Source of the DNA: Streptomyces coeruleorubidus
Lineage (GTDB): Bacteria > Actinomycetota > Actinomycetes > Streptomycetales > Streptomycetaceae
Assembly (NCBI RefSeq): GCF_008705135.1
Contig: NZ_CP023694.1
Span: forward strand, 7,601,001-7,665,000
Reading direction: 5' to 3'
Length of the DNA: 64,000 nt
The number at the start of each line of letters is the position of its first letter. Position 1 is the first letter of the stretch. The position numbers and the translations under genes were made by a program. Below the pieces are notes generated by a model. That model searched no databases. It was not told the origin of the DNA and saw nothing but the letters and a program-made list of their open reading frames with translations. Positions 37,031-45,140 of the stretch are shown one piece after another.

Positions 37031-37046
37031 ATGAATGAATCTTCAT
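37031..37046. promoter_or_regulatory. ArsR-type operator ATGAA-N6-TTCAT
   Basis: ATGAATGAATCTTCAT has perfect 5-bp inverted arms around 6 bp and lies 31 bp upstream of the ArsR start. AT-rich repeats of this form are typical of CzrA/NmtR-type operators. Autoregulation is likely. Confidence 0.65.
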
Positions 37047-37143
37047 CTGTCTCGTCGTCGCCGGCCGCCCCGGGGCGCCGCACGGGCACGTCGATGTCGG
37101 ATTCTCGCCAGACCCGCCCCGCCCGGTGCCCGATGCTGAACGC

Positions 37144-38625
37144 ATGCAGATGGGGATGCACACCGACACCGAGCGCTGCGTACGCGCCGTCCAGTCCAAG
37201 GACGCCCGGTTCGACGGATGGTTCTTCACGGCCGTCCTGACGACCCGCATCTACTGCCGTCCCAGTTGCCCGGTCGTGCCGCCCAAGCCGGAGAACATGG
37301 TCTTCCACCCGAGCGCGGCGGCCTGCCAGCAGGCCGGGTTCCGGGCCTGCAAGCGCTGCCGGCCCGACACCACCCCGGGCTCCCCGGAGTGGAACCAGCG
37401 CGCCGACCTGGTGGCACGCGCCATGCGGCTGATCGCCGACGGCGTCGTGGACCGCGAGGGCGTGCCCGGCCTCGCCACCCGGCTCGGCTACAGCGCCCGG
37501 CAGGTCGAGCGTCAGCTGCTCGCCGAACTGGGCGCGGGGCCGCTCGCGCTCGCCCGCGCCCAGCGCGCCCAGACGGCCCGGCTGCTCATCGAGACGACCG
37601 CCCTGCCGATGGCGCAGATCGCCTTCGCCGCGGGCTTCGCCTCGATCCGCACGTTCAACGACACCGTCCGCGAGGTCTTCGCCCTCTCCCCGAGCGAGCT
37701 GCGCGCCCGAGCCCCCAAGCGGCAGGGCGCGAGCACCCCCGGCGCGCTGTCCCTGCGGCTGCCGTTCCGCGCCCCGCTCAACCCCGACTACCTCTTCGGC
37801 CACCTCGCCGCCACGGCCGTACCCGGCGTGGAGGAGTGGCGCGACGGCTCCTACCGGCGCACGCTCCGCCTGCCCTACGGCCACGGCATCGTGGCCCTCA
37901 CCCCCACCCCCGACCACATCGCCTGCCGCCTCACCCTCAGCGACCTGCGCGATCTGACCGTCGCCGGCAGCCGCTGCCGCCGCCTGCTCGACCTGGACGC
38001 CGACCCGGTCGCGATCGACGACCAGCTGCGCACGGATCCGGTCCTGGCGCCGCTGATCGACAAGGCGCCCGGCCGGCGCGTCCCGCGCACGGTGGACGAG
38101 GCGGAGTTCGCCGTCCGGGCCGTGCTCGGCCAGCAGGTCTCCACCGCCGCCGCCCGCACCCACGCGGCCCGCCTGGTCACCGCGCACGGCGAACCGGTCG
38201 ACGACCCCGAGGGCGGCCTCACCCACCTCTTCCCGGCCCCCGAGGCCCTCGCGGCGCTCGACCCGGAGACCCTGGCGATGCCCCGCACCCGCCGCACGAC
38301 CTTCACCACCCTGGTCAGCGCCCTCGCCGACGGCGACCTCCGCCTCGGCGTGGAGAGCGACTGGCCGCGCACCCGTGCCCAGCTCCTCGCCCTGCCCGGC
38401 TTCGGCCCCTGGACGGCCGACGTCATCGCCATGCGCGCCCTCGGCGACCCCGACGCCTTCCTCCCCACCGACCTCGGCATCCGCCGCGCCGCCAAGGAAC
38501 TCGGCCTGCCCTCCACGCCCGCCGCGCTCACCGCTCGCGCGGCGGCCTGGCGCCCCTGGCGTGCCTACGCCGTCCAGTACCTCTGGGCGACCGACAGCCA
38601 CCCGATCAACTTCCTACCGGTATAG
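37144..38625 (+). CDS. alkA: Ada-AlkA fusion: methylphosphotriester sensor plus 3-methyladenine DNA glycosylase II
   Basis: The 493-residue protein joins three units. The Ada N-terminal zinc domain has C38, C42, C69 and C72 (YCRPSC, RACKRC), the same numbers as in E. coli Ada, so self-methylation at C38 is expected. An AraC-type HTH follows (LARAQRAQTARLLIETTALP, about 90-200). AlkA then occupies about 205-490, with the HhH motif LPGFGPWTADVI and catalytic D443 (LPTDLGIRR). It can sense methyl phosphotriesters, activate transcription and excise alkylated bases. Start choice is ATG 37144; 37150 and 37156 are also possible. Ogt follows 9 nt later. Confidence 0.93.
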   Translation: MQMGMHTDTERCVRAVQSKDARFDGWFFTAVLTTRIYCRPSCPVVPPKPENMVFHPSAAACQQAGFRACKRCRPDTTPGSPEWNQRADLVARAMRLIADGVVDREGVPGLATRLGYSARQVERQLLAELGAGPLALARAQRAQTARLLIETTALPMAQIAFAAGFASIRTFNDTVREVFALSPSELRARAPKRQGASTPGALSLRLPFRAPLNPDYLFGHLAATAVPGVEEWRDGSYRRTLRLPYGHGIVALTPTPDHIACRLTLSDLRDLTVAGSRCRRLLDLDADPVAIDDQLRTDPVLAPLIDKAPGRRVPRTVDEAEFAVRAVLGQQVSTAAARTHAARLVTAHGEPVDDPEGGLTHLFPAPEALAALDPETLAMPRTRRTTFTTLVSALADGDLRLGVESDWPRTRAQLLALPGFGPWTADVIAMRALGDPDAFLPTDLGIRRAAKELGLPSTPAALTARAAAWRPWRAYAVQYLWATDSHPINFLPV

Positions 38626-38634
38626 GGACGTTCG

Positions 38635-39117
38635 ATGAAGCACCACACCGTGACCGACAGCCCCTACGGCCCCCTCACCCTCGTCGCCGACGACGGCGTC
38701 CTGTGCGGCCTCTACATGACCGACCAGCGCCACCGCCCGCCGGAGGAGACCTTCGGCACCCGCGACGACACCCTGTTCGCGGAGACGGAGGAACAACTGA
38801 AGGCCTACTTCGCGGGCGAGCTCAAGGAGTTCACCGTCGAACTCCGCCTGACCGGCACGCCGTTCCAGAACCGGGTCTGGGACCGGCTGCGCCGCATCCC
38901 GTACGGCGAGACCCGCACCTACGGCGAGCTCGCCGACGCCCTCGGCGCCCCGGCCGCCTCGCGCGCCGTCGGCCTCGCCAACGGCCGCAACCCCATCGGC
39001 ATCATCGTCCCCTGCCACCGCGTGATCGGCGCGAACGGGAGCCTGACGGGCTACGGGGGCGGTCTGGAGCGCAAGCAGCGCCTGCTGGACTTCGAGCGCG
39101 GGGCCGCACTCTTCTAG
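38635..39117 (+). CDS. ogt: O6-methylguanine-DNA methyltransferase (Ogt type)
   Basis: The 160-residue suicide enzyme has the acceptor cysteine C127 in IVPCHRVIG and the HTH segment IPYGETRTYGELADALG. It takes methyl groups off O6-methylguanine. It directly follows the Ada-AlkA gene (9-nt gap), forming a two-gene adaptive-response operon that together covers the functions of E. coli Ada, AlkA and Ogt. Length is standard. The end of the gene is partly duplicated just downstream (CTCTTCTAGGCACC, then CTCTTCCAGGCACC). Confidence 0.94.
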   Translation: MKHHTVTDSPYGPLTLVADDGVLCGLYMTDQRHRPPEETFGTRDDTLFAETEEQLKAYFAGELKEFTVELRLTGTPFQNRVWDRLRRIPYGETRTYGELADALGAPAASRAVGLANGRNPIGIIVPCHRVIGANGSLTGYGGGLERKQRLLDFERGAALF

Positions 39118-39143
39118 GCACCGCTCTTCCAGGCACCCGGTTG

Positions 39144-39167
39144 GTCAAATTTGACTAGAGTGGGCGC
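39144..39167 (+). promoter_or_regulatory. leaderless promoter with overlapping palindrome GTCAAATTTGAC
   Basis: The perfect 12-bp palindrome GTCAAATTTGAC (39144-39155) abuts TAGAGT (39156-39161), a -10 element 6 nt before the ATG at 39168. Transcription would begin at the start codon. A repressor on the palindrome would block the -35 and -10 region. Confidence 0.6.
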
Positions 39168-39881
39168 ATGCCGGAGAAGACGATCCCGATCCTGCCGTGC
39201 CAGACCCTCCCACCCGTCCTCGAGTTCTACACCGCCCTCGGCTTCGAGGTGACGTACCAGCAGCGCAGCCCCAACCCGTACGCGGTCGTCGAACACGGCG
39301 GCATCGAGCTGCAGTTCTTCGCGATGAAGCACTACGAGCCGACCGGCTCGATCAGCACCTGCTACGTCCTGATCGACGACGTCGACGGCCTGTACCGGGC
39401 GTTCCGGGCCGGGCTCAAGGCGGCGTACGGCAGGATCCCCACCCGGGGCCTGCCGCGCGTGGGGCCGCTCAAGGACATGTCGTACGGCGTGCGGCAGTTC
39501 CTCATGACCGACCCGGGCGGCAACTGCGTCCGGGTCGGTCAGCGCACGGGCGGAGAGCGGCACCACGGGCCCGCCCCCGAGGAGACGTTCGCGCGGGCCC
39601 TGCACCACGCGTCCCTCCTGGCGGACTCCAAGGGGGACGCGGAGGGCGCCGCCAAGGTCGTCGACCGGGTGATGCGCCTGACCGACGAGACGCCGACGCG
39701 CGTACAGCTGCTTCAGCTCCTCGTCCTGCGCGCGGACATCGCGGGGCGGCTCGGCGACGAGCAGACGACGGCGACCGCCCTCGCCCGGGCCGCCGCGCTC
39801 GACCTCACGGAAGCCGAACGCGACCGGGCCCGCGACACGCTCACGCGCCTGGAGGATCTGCTGGCGTCGTCTCGGCCGTGA
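39168..39881 (+). CDS. VOC-superfamily (bleomycin-resistance-like) protein with helical C-terminal extension
   Basis: The first ~125 residues form a VOC/glyoxalase-type fold (PCQTLPPVLEFYTALGFEV, MTDPGGNCVRVGQ) like bleomycin-binding resistance proteins. Residues ~140-237 are a TPR-like helical tail (FARALHHASLLADSKGDAEG, LLQLLVLRADIAGRLGDEQT) not found in classical members. It is probably leaderless. It converges on the Sir2 gene and the coding ends overlap by 41 bp. A drug-binding role is family-based inference; the tail may mediate protein contacts. Confidence 0.82.
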   Translation: MPEKTIPILPCQTLPPVLEFYTALGFEVTYQQRSPNPYAVVEHGGIELQFFAMKHYEPTGSISTCYVLIDDVDGLYRAFRAGLKAAYGRIPTRGLPRVGPLKDMSYGVRQFLMTDPGGNCVRVGQRTGGERHHGPAPEETFARALHHASLLADSKGDAEGAAKVVDRVMRLTDETPTRVQLLQLLVLRADIAGRLGDEQTTATALARAAALDLTEAERDRARDTLTRLEDLLASSRP

Positions 39882-40596
39882 GGCCGCGCAACAGCTCCGG
39901 CAGCGCCGTGCCGATGGGTTCGCGGACGATCTCGTCGGCACGGTCGTCGTACGGCGTCGGCTCGGCGTTGACGATGACGAGCCGGGCCCCGTGGTCTGCG
40001 GCGACACCGGCGAGGCCGGCGGCGGGCTGGACCTGGAGACTCGTACCGACGGCGACGAACACCTGGCAGGCCTTGCTGATGGCGGCCGCCTCGCCGAGGA
40101 CGACCGGGTCCAGCCGCTCGCCGAACATCACCGTCGCCGGCTTCAGGACGCCGCCGCACTCCAGGCACGGCGGGTCGTCCTCCCCGGCCTCGACCCGTGC
40201 GAGCGCGTCCTCCATCGAGCCGCGGGCGTGGCAGCCGGTGCACACGAAACTCCGTGCCGTGCCGTGCAGTTCGAGGACCTTGCGGGCGGGCATCCCGGCG
40301 AGCTGATGCAGCCCGTCCACGTTCTGCGTGATCACCCGGACGGGCACCCCGGACCGCTCCAGTTCGGCCACCGCCCGGTGCGCGGCGTTGGGCTCCGCCT
40401 GGAGCGTCCGGGTCTCGCGCCGCATCCGCCAGGAGCGGCGGCGGATCTCCGGGTCGCCCATGTAGTACTCGTACGTGACGAGCTTCTCGGCCTCCGGATC
40501 CCGCCGCCAGAGCCCGTTCGGCCCGCGGTAGTCCGGGATCCCGGAGTCCGTGCTGATACCGGCACCGGTGAGGAGCGCGACGAGGGGCTTGGCCAT
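39841..40596 (-). CDS. Sir2-family NAD-dependent protein deacylase
   Basis: The 251-residue sirtuin has GAGISTDSGIPDYRG for NAD binding, TQNVDGLHQ for the nicotinamide pocket, catalytic His in ELHGTARSF, and a zinc ribbon of four Cys (CTGCHARG, CLECGG). It removes acyl groups from lysine, making nicotinamide and O-acyl-ADP-ribose. Phe-Val-Cys after the catalytic His, and the lack of the Tyr-Arg pair of SirT5 types, suggest deacetylase rather than desuccinylase, but this is uncertain. It is the last of three minus-strand genes with Nudix and ADP-ribosylglycohydrolase. Confidence 0.93.
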   Translation of the reverse strand: MAKPLVALLTGAGISTDSGIPDYRGPNGLWRRDPEAEKLVTYEYYMGDPEIRRRSWRMRRETRTLQAEPNAAHRAVAELERSGVPVRVITQNVDGLHQLAGMPARKVLELHGTARSFVCTGCHARGSMEDALARVEAGEDDPPCLECGGVLKPATVMFGERLDPVVLGEAAAISKACQVFVAVGTSLQVQPAAGLAGVAADHGARLVIVNAEPTPYDDRADEIVREPIGTALPELLRGLTAETTPADPPGA

Positions 40597-40677
40597 GGCA
40601 CCGAGGGTAGGCCGGGCCGTACGACAGCGGCGAGCGGTTAACGAACGGGACGTCGACGGGTGATCGGCCGGAGCCGG

Positions 40678-41172
40678 TCAGTACACCCGGTGCCCGTTCT
40701 CCAGCTCCGCCGTGCCCGAGCCGTCCGCCAGGACGTCCAGGCAGGCCAGGACACGGCGGCCGAGGGCGCCCGGCAGGTACTCGGTCAGCTCCTCGCGCGG
40801 GACCAGCCGCCAGGACAGCAGTTCCTCCTCCTGGAGGCGGATCGCCTTGAACTCGTCCTCGCCGAGCACCCCGCCGTCGTACAGATACGCCACCAGCGGC
40901 GGACGCCCCGTGCCGTGCACCCAGTCCACCGCCAGCAGCCGGCCGAGCTCCCGGTCCAGCCCGATCTCCTCGGCCGTCTCGCGCCGTGCCCCCTGCCGCG
41001 GGGTCTCGCCGTCGTCGGACTCGATCGTGCCGCCGGGCAGCGCCCAGCCCTCCCGGTAGTTGGGCTCGACGAGCAGCACCCGGCCCTCGCCGTCCCGGAA
41101 CAGCGCGGCGGCGCCGGCCAGCACCCGGGGCAGGGACGCGATGTAGGCGGCGAAGTCAGAAGAGGTGGTCAT
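40678..41172 (-). CDS. Nudix hydrolase
   Basis: The 164-residue protein has the Nudix helix-loop-helix with its catalytic core in ETPRQGARRETAEEIGL. The glycine before the loop is two residues further away than in the consensus (GGTIESDDGE), a small insertion. The substrate class (ADP-ribose, dNTP, NADH, polyphosphate) cannot be read from the box. Its place between the Sir2 and ADP-ribosylglycohydrolase genes makes ADP-ribose or an O-acetyl derivative plausible. Gaps of 81 and 57 nt to its neighbours fit an operon. Confidence 0.88.
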   Translation of the reverse strand: MTTSSDFAAYIASLPRVLAGAAALFRDGEGRVLLVEPNYREGWALPGGTIESDDGETPRQGARRETAEEIGLDRELGRLLAVDWVHGTGRPPLVAYLYDGGVLGEDEFKAIRLQEEELLSWRLVPREELTEYLPGALGRRVLACLDVLADGSGTAELENGHRVY

Positions 41173-41229
41173 TGGGGCAGGGTAACCACCCGATGACGGC
41201 TCAGCCGCGGGGGACGACGCAGCCGGCCT

Positions 41230-42303
41230 TCAGGCCTCCTGTTCCGTCAGCCGCAGCGTCCGCTCGGCCAGCTCGCTGATCCGCACCCCGTCGAAGCCGA
41301 ACACCGCGCTGCGGACCGTGTCCTCCAGCGGTACCGTCCACTGGTCCGCGATGCCGGCCGCCCCGCCGAACACCCCGGCCACCGACCCCGCCGTCGCACC
41401 GTTGGAGTCGGTGTCCAGGCCACCGCGGACGGTCAGGGTGATGGTGCGGGTGAAGTCGCCGTCGCCGTAGAGCAGGCCGGCGGTGAGGACGGCGGCGTTC
41501 GGGACGGTGTGGATCCAGCCCATCCCGGTGGTCTCCTCGGTGACCGTGGTGAGCGTGTCCTCCCAGGACATCCGGGTGTCGTGCAGGGCGACGACCCGGC
41601 GCACCGTGCGGGCCAGGCGGCTGCTCGCCGGGATCACGGCCAGGGCCTCGTCGACCGCGTGCCGCACCGTGGGCGCCGTGAACGCCGCCGCGATCAGCGC
41701 CGCCGCCCACATCGCCCCGTAGACCCCGTTGCCGGTGTGTGACAGCACCGCGTCCCGCCGGGCCAGTGAGGCGGCCCGGCGCGGTGCGCCCGGGCAGGTC
41801 CAGCCGAAGATGTCGGCCCTGATCAGCGCCCCGATCCACTCCTGGTACGGGTTGTCGTACGTCGCCGTCAGCGGCGGCTTGAGCCCGTTCGCGAGGTTGC
41901 GGTACGCGGCCCGCTCGGCGGTGAACGTCTGGAGATACGGCAGCCGCAGCAGCCACAGGTCTCCGACCTGCTCGGTGCTGAATCCGAAGCCGTGGGTCTC
42001 CAGCAGGTCCAGGCCGAGGATCGCGTAGTCGACGTCGTCGTCACGGCAACTGCCGTGGATGTGGCCGCGCACGCACTGGCGCCACTCGGGCCGCAGCTCG
42101 AAGCCGTCACTCTCACTGATCGGCTCGGGGAGGTAGTCGGTCAGCGGCAGGGCGGCGGCCTGCCGGAGGTAGCGGTCGATGCGGTCGCGCGTCCAGACCT
42201 CGCCCTGCTCGACCGGTTTGCCGAGCATGTTGCCCGCGATGCGGCCCTGCCAGCCGCCGAGGATGCGGTCGGTGAGCTCTGTCGCCGTGCGCGCAAGGGT
42301 CAT
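41230..42303 (-). CDS. ADP-ribosylglycohydrolase (ARH/DraG superfamily) protein
   Basis: The 357 residues form an all-helical ARH domain with GGWQGRIAGNMLGKP at the start and two Mg sites, CRDDDVDYAILGLDLLE and GGLDTDSNGATAGSVAG. Enzymes of this family split ADP-ribose from arginine, serine or O-acetyl-ADP-ribose. The protein is longer at its N-terminal half than DraG. It is the first gene of the Nudix/Sir2 run. A dispersed repeat occupies the region upstream, and no clear promoter was seen. Confidence 0.88.
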   Translation of the reverse strand: MTLARTATELTDRILGGWQGRIAGNMLGKPVEQGEVWTRDRIDRYLRQAAALPLTDYLPEPISESDGFELRPEWRQCVRGHIHGSCRDDDVDYAILGLDLLETHGFGFSTEQVGDLWLLRLPYLQTFTAERAAYRNLANGLKPPLTATYDNPYQEWIGALIRADIFGWTCPGAPRRAASLARRDAVLSHTGNGVYGAMWAAALIAAAFTAPTVRHAVDEALAVIPASSRLARTVRRVVALHDTRMSWEDTLTTVTEETTGMGWIHTVPNAAVLTAGLLYGDGDFTRTITLTVRGGLDTDSNGATAGSVAGVFGGAAGIADQWTVPLEDTVRSAVFGFDGVRISELAERTLRLTEQEA

Positions 42304-42376
42304 GGTTATCGTCTACCCGTTTCGGCGGGATGCTCCGGGGTGGGCGCTGTCGTGTGTTTCGCGGCTGCCGGTGCGT

Positions 42377-42443
42377 CGTGGCCGGTCGCGCCCGCGCGGC
42401 GGCTGCCGCGTGTATGACACAGCCCCGCGCCCCTTGGGGCGTC
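42377..42443. repeat. dispersed Streptomyces intergenic repeat, inverted copy
   Basis: The stretch containing GGTCGCGCCCGCGCGGCGG and then ACACAGCCCCGCGCCCCTTG has the composition and order of the common Streptomyces intergenic element. Its end forms CGCCCC-TT-GGGGCG (42428-42441). It fills much of the gap between the ADP-ribosylglycohydrolase and glycerate kinase genes; nothing else was recognised in 42304-42540. Confidence 0.55.
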
Positions 42444-42552
42444 GTTCCAGAGGTTGGGCAGAGGCTGACGGCCGGGGCGTCCTCCGGTTAAGGTCGCAGC
42501 GGCGCGACTGGCCTTGACGTGCGTGAGGGCCCGGAGAGCAAGGGGAGTGCAA

Positions 42553-43713
42553 GTGGCGGACGCAGCAGTGAGCGATGCCTGGAAGACACAGCGGGTGCTC
42601 GTCGCCGCGGACAAGTTCAAAGGGTCGCTGACGGCCGTGGAGGTCGCCGAACGGGTGACGGCCGGGCTGCGCCGGGCCGTACCGGGCGTGGAGGTCGAGG
42701 CGCTGCCCGTGGCCGACGGCGGTGACGGAACGGTCGCCGCGGCGGTCGCCGCCGGGTTCGAGCGCCGGGAGGCACGGGTCGCCGGTCCGCTCGGCGACGA
42801 GGTGACGGCGGCCTTCGCGCTGCGCGACGGCACCGCGGTCGTGGAGATGGCCGAGGCGAGCGGCCTCCAGCGGCTGCCCGCCGGCGTCTTCGCACCGCTC
42901 ACGGCGTCCACGTACGGCTCCGGCGAGCTGCTGCGGGCCGCGCTGGACGCGGGTGCCCGCACGATCGTCTTCGGGGTCGGCGGCAGCGCCACCACGGACG
43001 GCGGCGCCGGAATGCTGTCCGCGCTGGGCGCGCGCTTCCTGGACCCGGACGGCGAACCGGTACCCCCGGGCGGCGGCGGCCTGGCCGGTCTGGCCACCGC
43101 CGACCTGTCCGGCCTCGACCCCCGCCTCGCCGGCGTCGAACTGGTCCTCGCGAGCGATGTCGACAACCCGCTGACCGGCCCGAAGGGCGCGCCCGCGGTC
43201 TACGGCCCGCAGAAGGGCGCCTCGCCGGACGACGTGGCGGCCCTGGACGCCGCCCTCGCGCACTTCGCGAAGGTGCTGGAGGAGTCGGCCGGACCGAAGG
43301 CCGCCCGGTACGCCGCCTCGCCCGGCGCGGGCGCGGCGGGCGGCATCGGCTACGGCGCGCTGCTCCTCGGCGCCCGTTTCCGCCCCGGCATCGAGGTCAT
43401 GCTCGACGTCCTGGGCTTCGCCCCCGCCCTGGACCGCGCCGGCCTGGTGATCACCGGCGAGGGCTCCCTCGACGAGCAGACCCTCCACGGCAAGGCCCCG
43501 GCGGGCGTCGCCGCGGCGGCCCGCGCGGCCGGCAAGGAGGTCGTGGCGGTCTGCGGCCGCCTCGCCCTCCCCCCGGAAGCCCTGGGCCGGGCCGGAATCC
43601 GCCGGGCCTACCCCCTGACGGACGCGGAGCCGGACGTGGCGACGTGCATCGCCGAGGCCGGGCCCATCCTGGAACGGGTGGCGGAGCGGATCGGGCGGGA
43701 CTTCCTGACCTGA
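42553..43713 (+). CDS. glycerate kinase (GarK/GlxK type)
   Basis: The 386-residue protein matches the bacterial glycerate 2-kinase I fold: ADKFKGSLTAVEVAERV, VADGGDGTVAA, FGVGGSATTDGGAGML, SDVDNPLTGPKGA and GAAGGIGYGALLLGA. It phosphorylates D-glycerate, feeding glyoxylate or allantoin-derived carbon to glycolysis. AGGGGAG at 42541-42547 supports GTG 42553; other in-frame GTGs lie at 42547 and 42568. The next gene is convergent with only 4 nt between stops. Confidence 0.92.
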   Translation: MADAAVSDAWKTQRVLVAADKFKGSLTAVEVAERVTAGLRRAVPGVEVEALPVADGGDGTVAAAVAAGFERREARVAGPLGDEVTAAFALRDGTAVVEMAEASGLQRLPAGVFAPLTASTYGSGELLRAALDAGARTIVFGVGGSATTDGGAGMLSALGARFLDPDGEPVPPGGGGLAGLATADLSGLDPRLAGVELVLASDVDNPLTGPKGAPAVYGPQKGASPDDVAALDAALAHFAKVLEESAGPKAARYAASPGAGAAGGIGYGALLLGARFRPGIEVMLDVLGFAPALDRAGLVITGEGSLDEQTLHGKAPAGVAAAARAAGKEVVAVCGRLALPPEALGRAGIRRAYPLTDAEPDVATCIAEAGPILERVAERIGRDFLT

Positions 43714-43717
43714 CCCG

Positions 43718-44938
43718 TCACGGAAGGGGGATCAGGTCACCGTCCGGCTCCCTGAAGTAGCTGCCGCTGCCGAGACCCTCCACCTGGCCGTTCTTGAACC
43801 ACTGCTTCGACATGCGGTGCACGACCTTGGCATTGAGCTCCCACACCAGGGTGTGGCCCGAGCCGGCGAGGCAGAACATCAGCTTCTCGGGCCCCGGGAC
43901 GGCCGCGTAGAGGGCCGGCACCGAGAAGCGGACGGGGTCGGGGAGGGTGGCGGGGCTGTTGGCGGTCCGGTCCTGCTCCCCGTAGACGATGAGCACGGGA
44001 ACCCGTTCACCGAGGACGGGTGTGCCCGCCGGGTTCTGGTGCGGCACCGTCTCGTTGTTCCAGCCCCACCAGTAGGTGTTCCGGTACCGCAGGATGCCCT
44101 CGTACTCACCCGGTGCCACTTCGGGGCCCCACTTGCTGCCGAGAGGGTCGTTCTCCATGCAGGCCTCCCAGGCGAGGTCCACGATGTCGGGCTCCCGCAG
44201 GGCGGGGTTGCCGTCCAGCCCCGTCCTGAACCCTGTCTTGGTGCCGACGTGCATCGGGAAGCCCCAGGTGAGGGCCGGCGTGGACACGGGCAGCGTCTGG
44301 GCCTCGGCCGGGCGTCCGAAGGGGGCGGCGGGGTTGCCCGACCACCGTCCCTTGGGAGGGAAGACGGGGGCGAGCAGGAGCAGGCTCTCGACGTTGCCGG
44401 GGTTCTGGAGGGTGTAGGAGCCCATGATGGCCGCGCCCAGGGAATAGCCGATGAAACGGATCGGCTTGTTCCTGCCGGGCAGGCCCTTGATGAACTTGAC
44501 GACCGCGTCCAGCTCCGCCCACTCACTCTCCGAATTCCCGAGCTGGTACGGGTACGGGGGCGGGGGAGGGCAGGGCTCCTGGAGGGGGTTGGGGACGAGG
44601 GCCGGCTGCTGCGCGGGGTTGGCGTTGCACGGATCGTCCATCCTGGGGCGTGGCGACCGGCCGGAGCCCTGCAGGTCCATGAGGAAGACGTCGTAGCCGT
44701 CGTCCGCGAGTTCCTGTGCCCAGCTGTAGCGGGTGGCGGAGCCGCCGGGCACCGGGGCGAGATCGAACGCCGCCAGCGCCGGCACGCTTCTGCCGTGCAG
44801 CATCAGCACCGGCTTGGGCGTATGGCTCGGCTTGGTGCCGTCGTACTCCCGGACGGGCAGCGTCACCGTGTCGTCGAAGTTCGCGGGGATCTTGGACTTG
44901 AGCGTGACCCGGTGCTCTTTGAGGGTAGGTGCGGGCAT
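43718..44938 (-). CDS. alpha/beta hydrolase of unknown substrate
   Basis: The 406-residue protein has LMLHGRSVPALAAFDL, the nucleophile elbow IGYSLGAAIMGSY, VYGEQDRTANSPA and GSGHTLVWELN, a complete Ser-Asp-His set. A large Pro-rich lid region (about 105-150) precedes the Ser. There is no signal peptide. The combination resembles fungal/bacterial lipase- or peptidase-like hydrolases. ATG 44938 is preceded by GGGAGA. Nothing nearby suggests its substrate. Confidence 0.8.
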   Translation of the reverse strand: MPAPTLKEHRVTLKSKIPANFDDTVTLPVREYDGTKPSHTPKPVLMLHGRSVPALAAFDLAPVPGGSATRYSWAQELADDGYDVFLMDLQGSGRSPRPRMDDPCNANPAQQPALVPNPLQEPCPPPPPYPYQLGNSESEWAELDAVVKFIKGLPGRNKPIRFIGYSLGAAIMGSYTLQNPGNVESLLLLAPVFPPKGRWSGNPAAPFGRPAEAQTLPVSTPALTWGFPMHVGTKTGFRTGLDGNPALREPDIVDLAWEACMENDPLGSKWGPEVAPGEYEGILRYRNTYWWGWNNETVPHQNPAGTPVLGERVPVLIVYGEQDRTANSPATLPDPVRFSVPALYAAVPGPEKLMFCLAGSGHTLVWELNAKVVHRMSKQWFKNGQVEGLGSGSYFREPDGDLIPLP

Positions 44939-45083
44939 GGCAGTCTCCCGGTCTGGAAGGGGAGGAACTCTCTGACAACCCCCCTGTTCCACCCTCCTCT
45001 TCCTGCGTTTCTCCTGCAAATCGGCCCAAAGCAGAGGTAGTTGACCAGTCAAGGGCAATGCAGGGGATGCCCTTGAACGCAAA

Positions 45084-45124
45084 ACGGGTGTGGCCCGAGC
45101 CTCGGAGGCTCGGGCCACACCCGT
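45084..45124 (-). terminator. strong factor-independent terminator of the psd-pssA operon
   Basis: ACGGGTGTGGCCCGAGCC (45084-45101) and its perfect complement (45107-45124) form an 18-bp stem with a 5-nt loop. On the minus strand it is followed by TTTT. It lies 16 bp after the pssA stop. Confidence 0.88.
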
Positions 45125-45140
45125 CAGTGGAGGGACGAGA

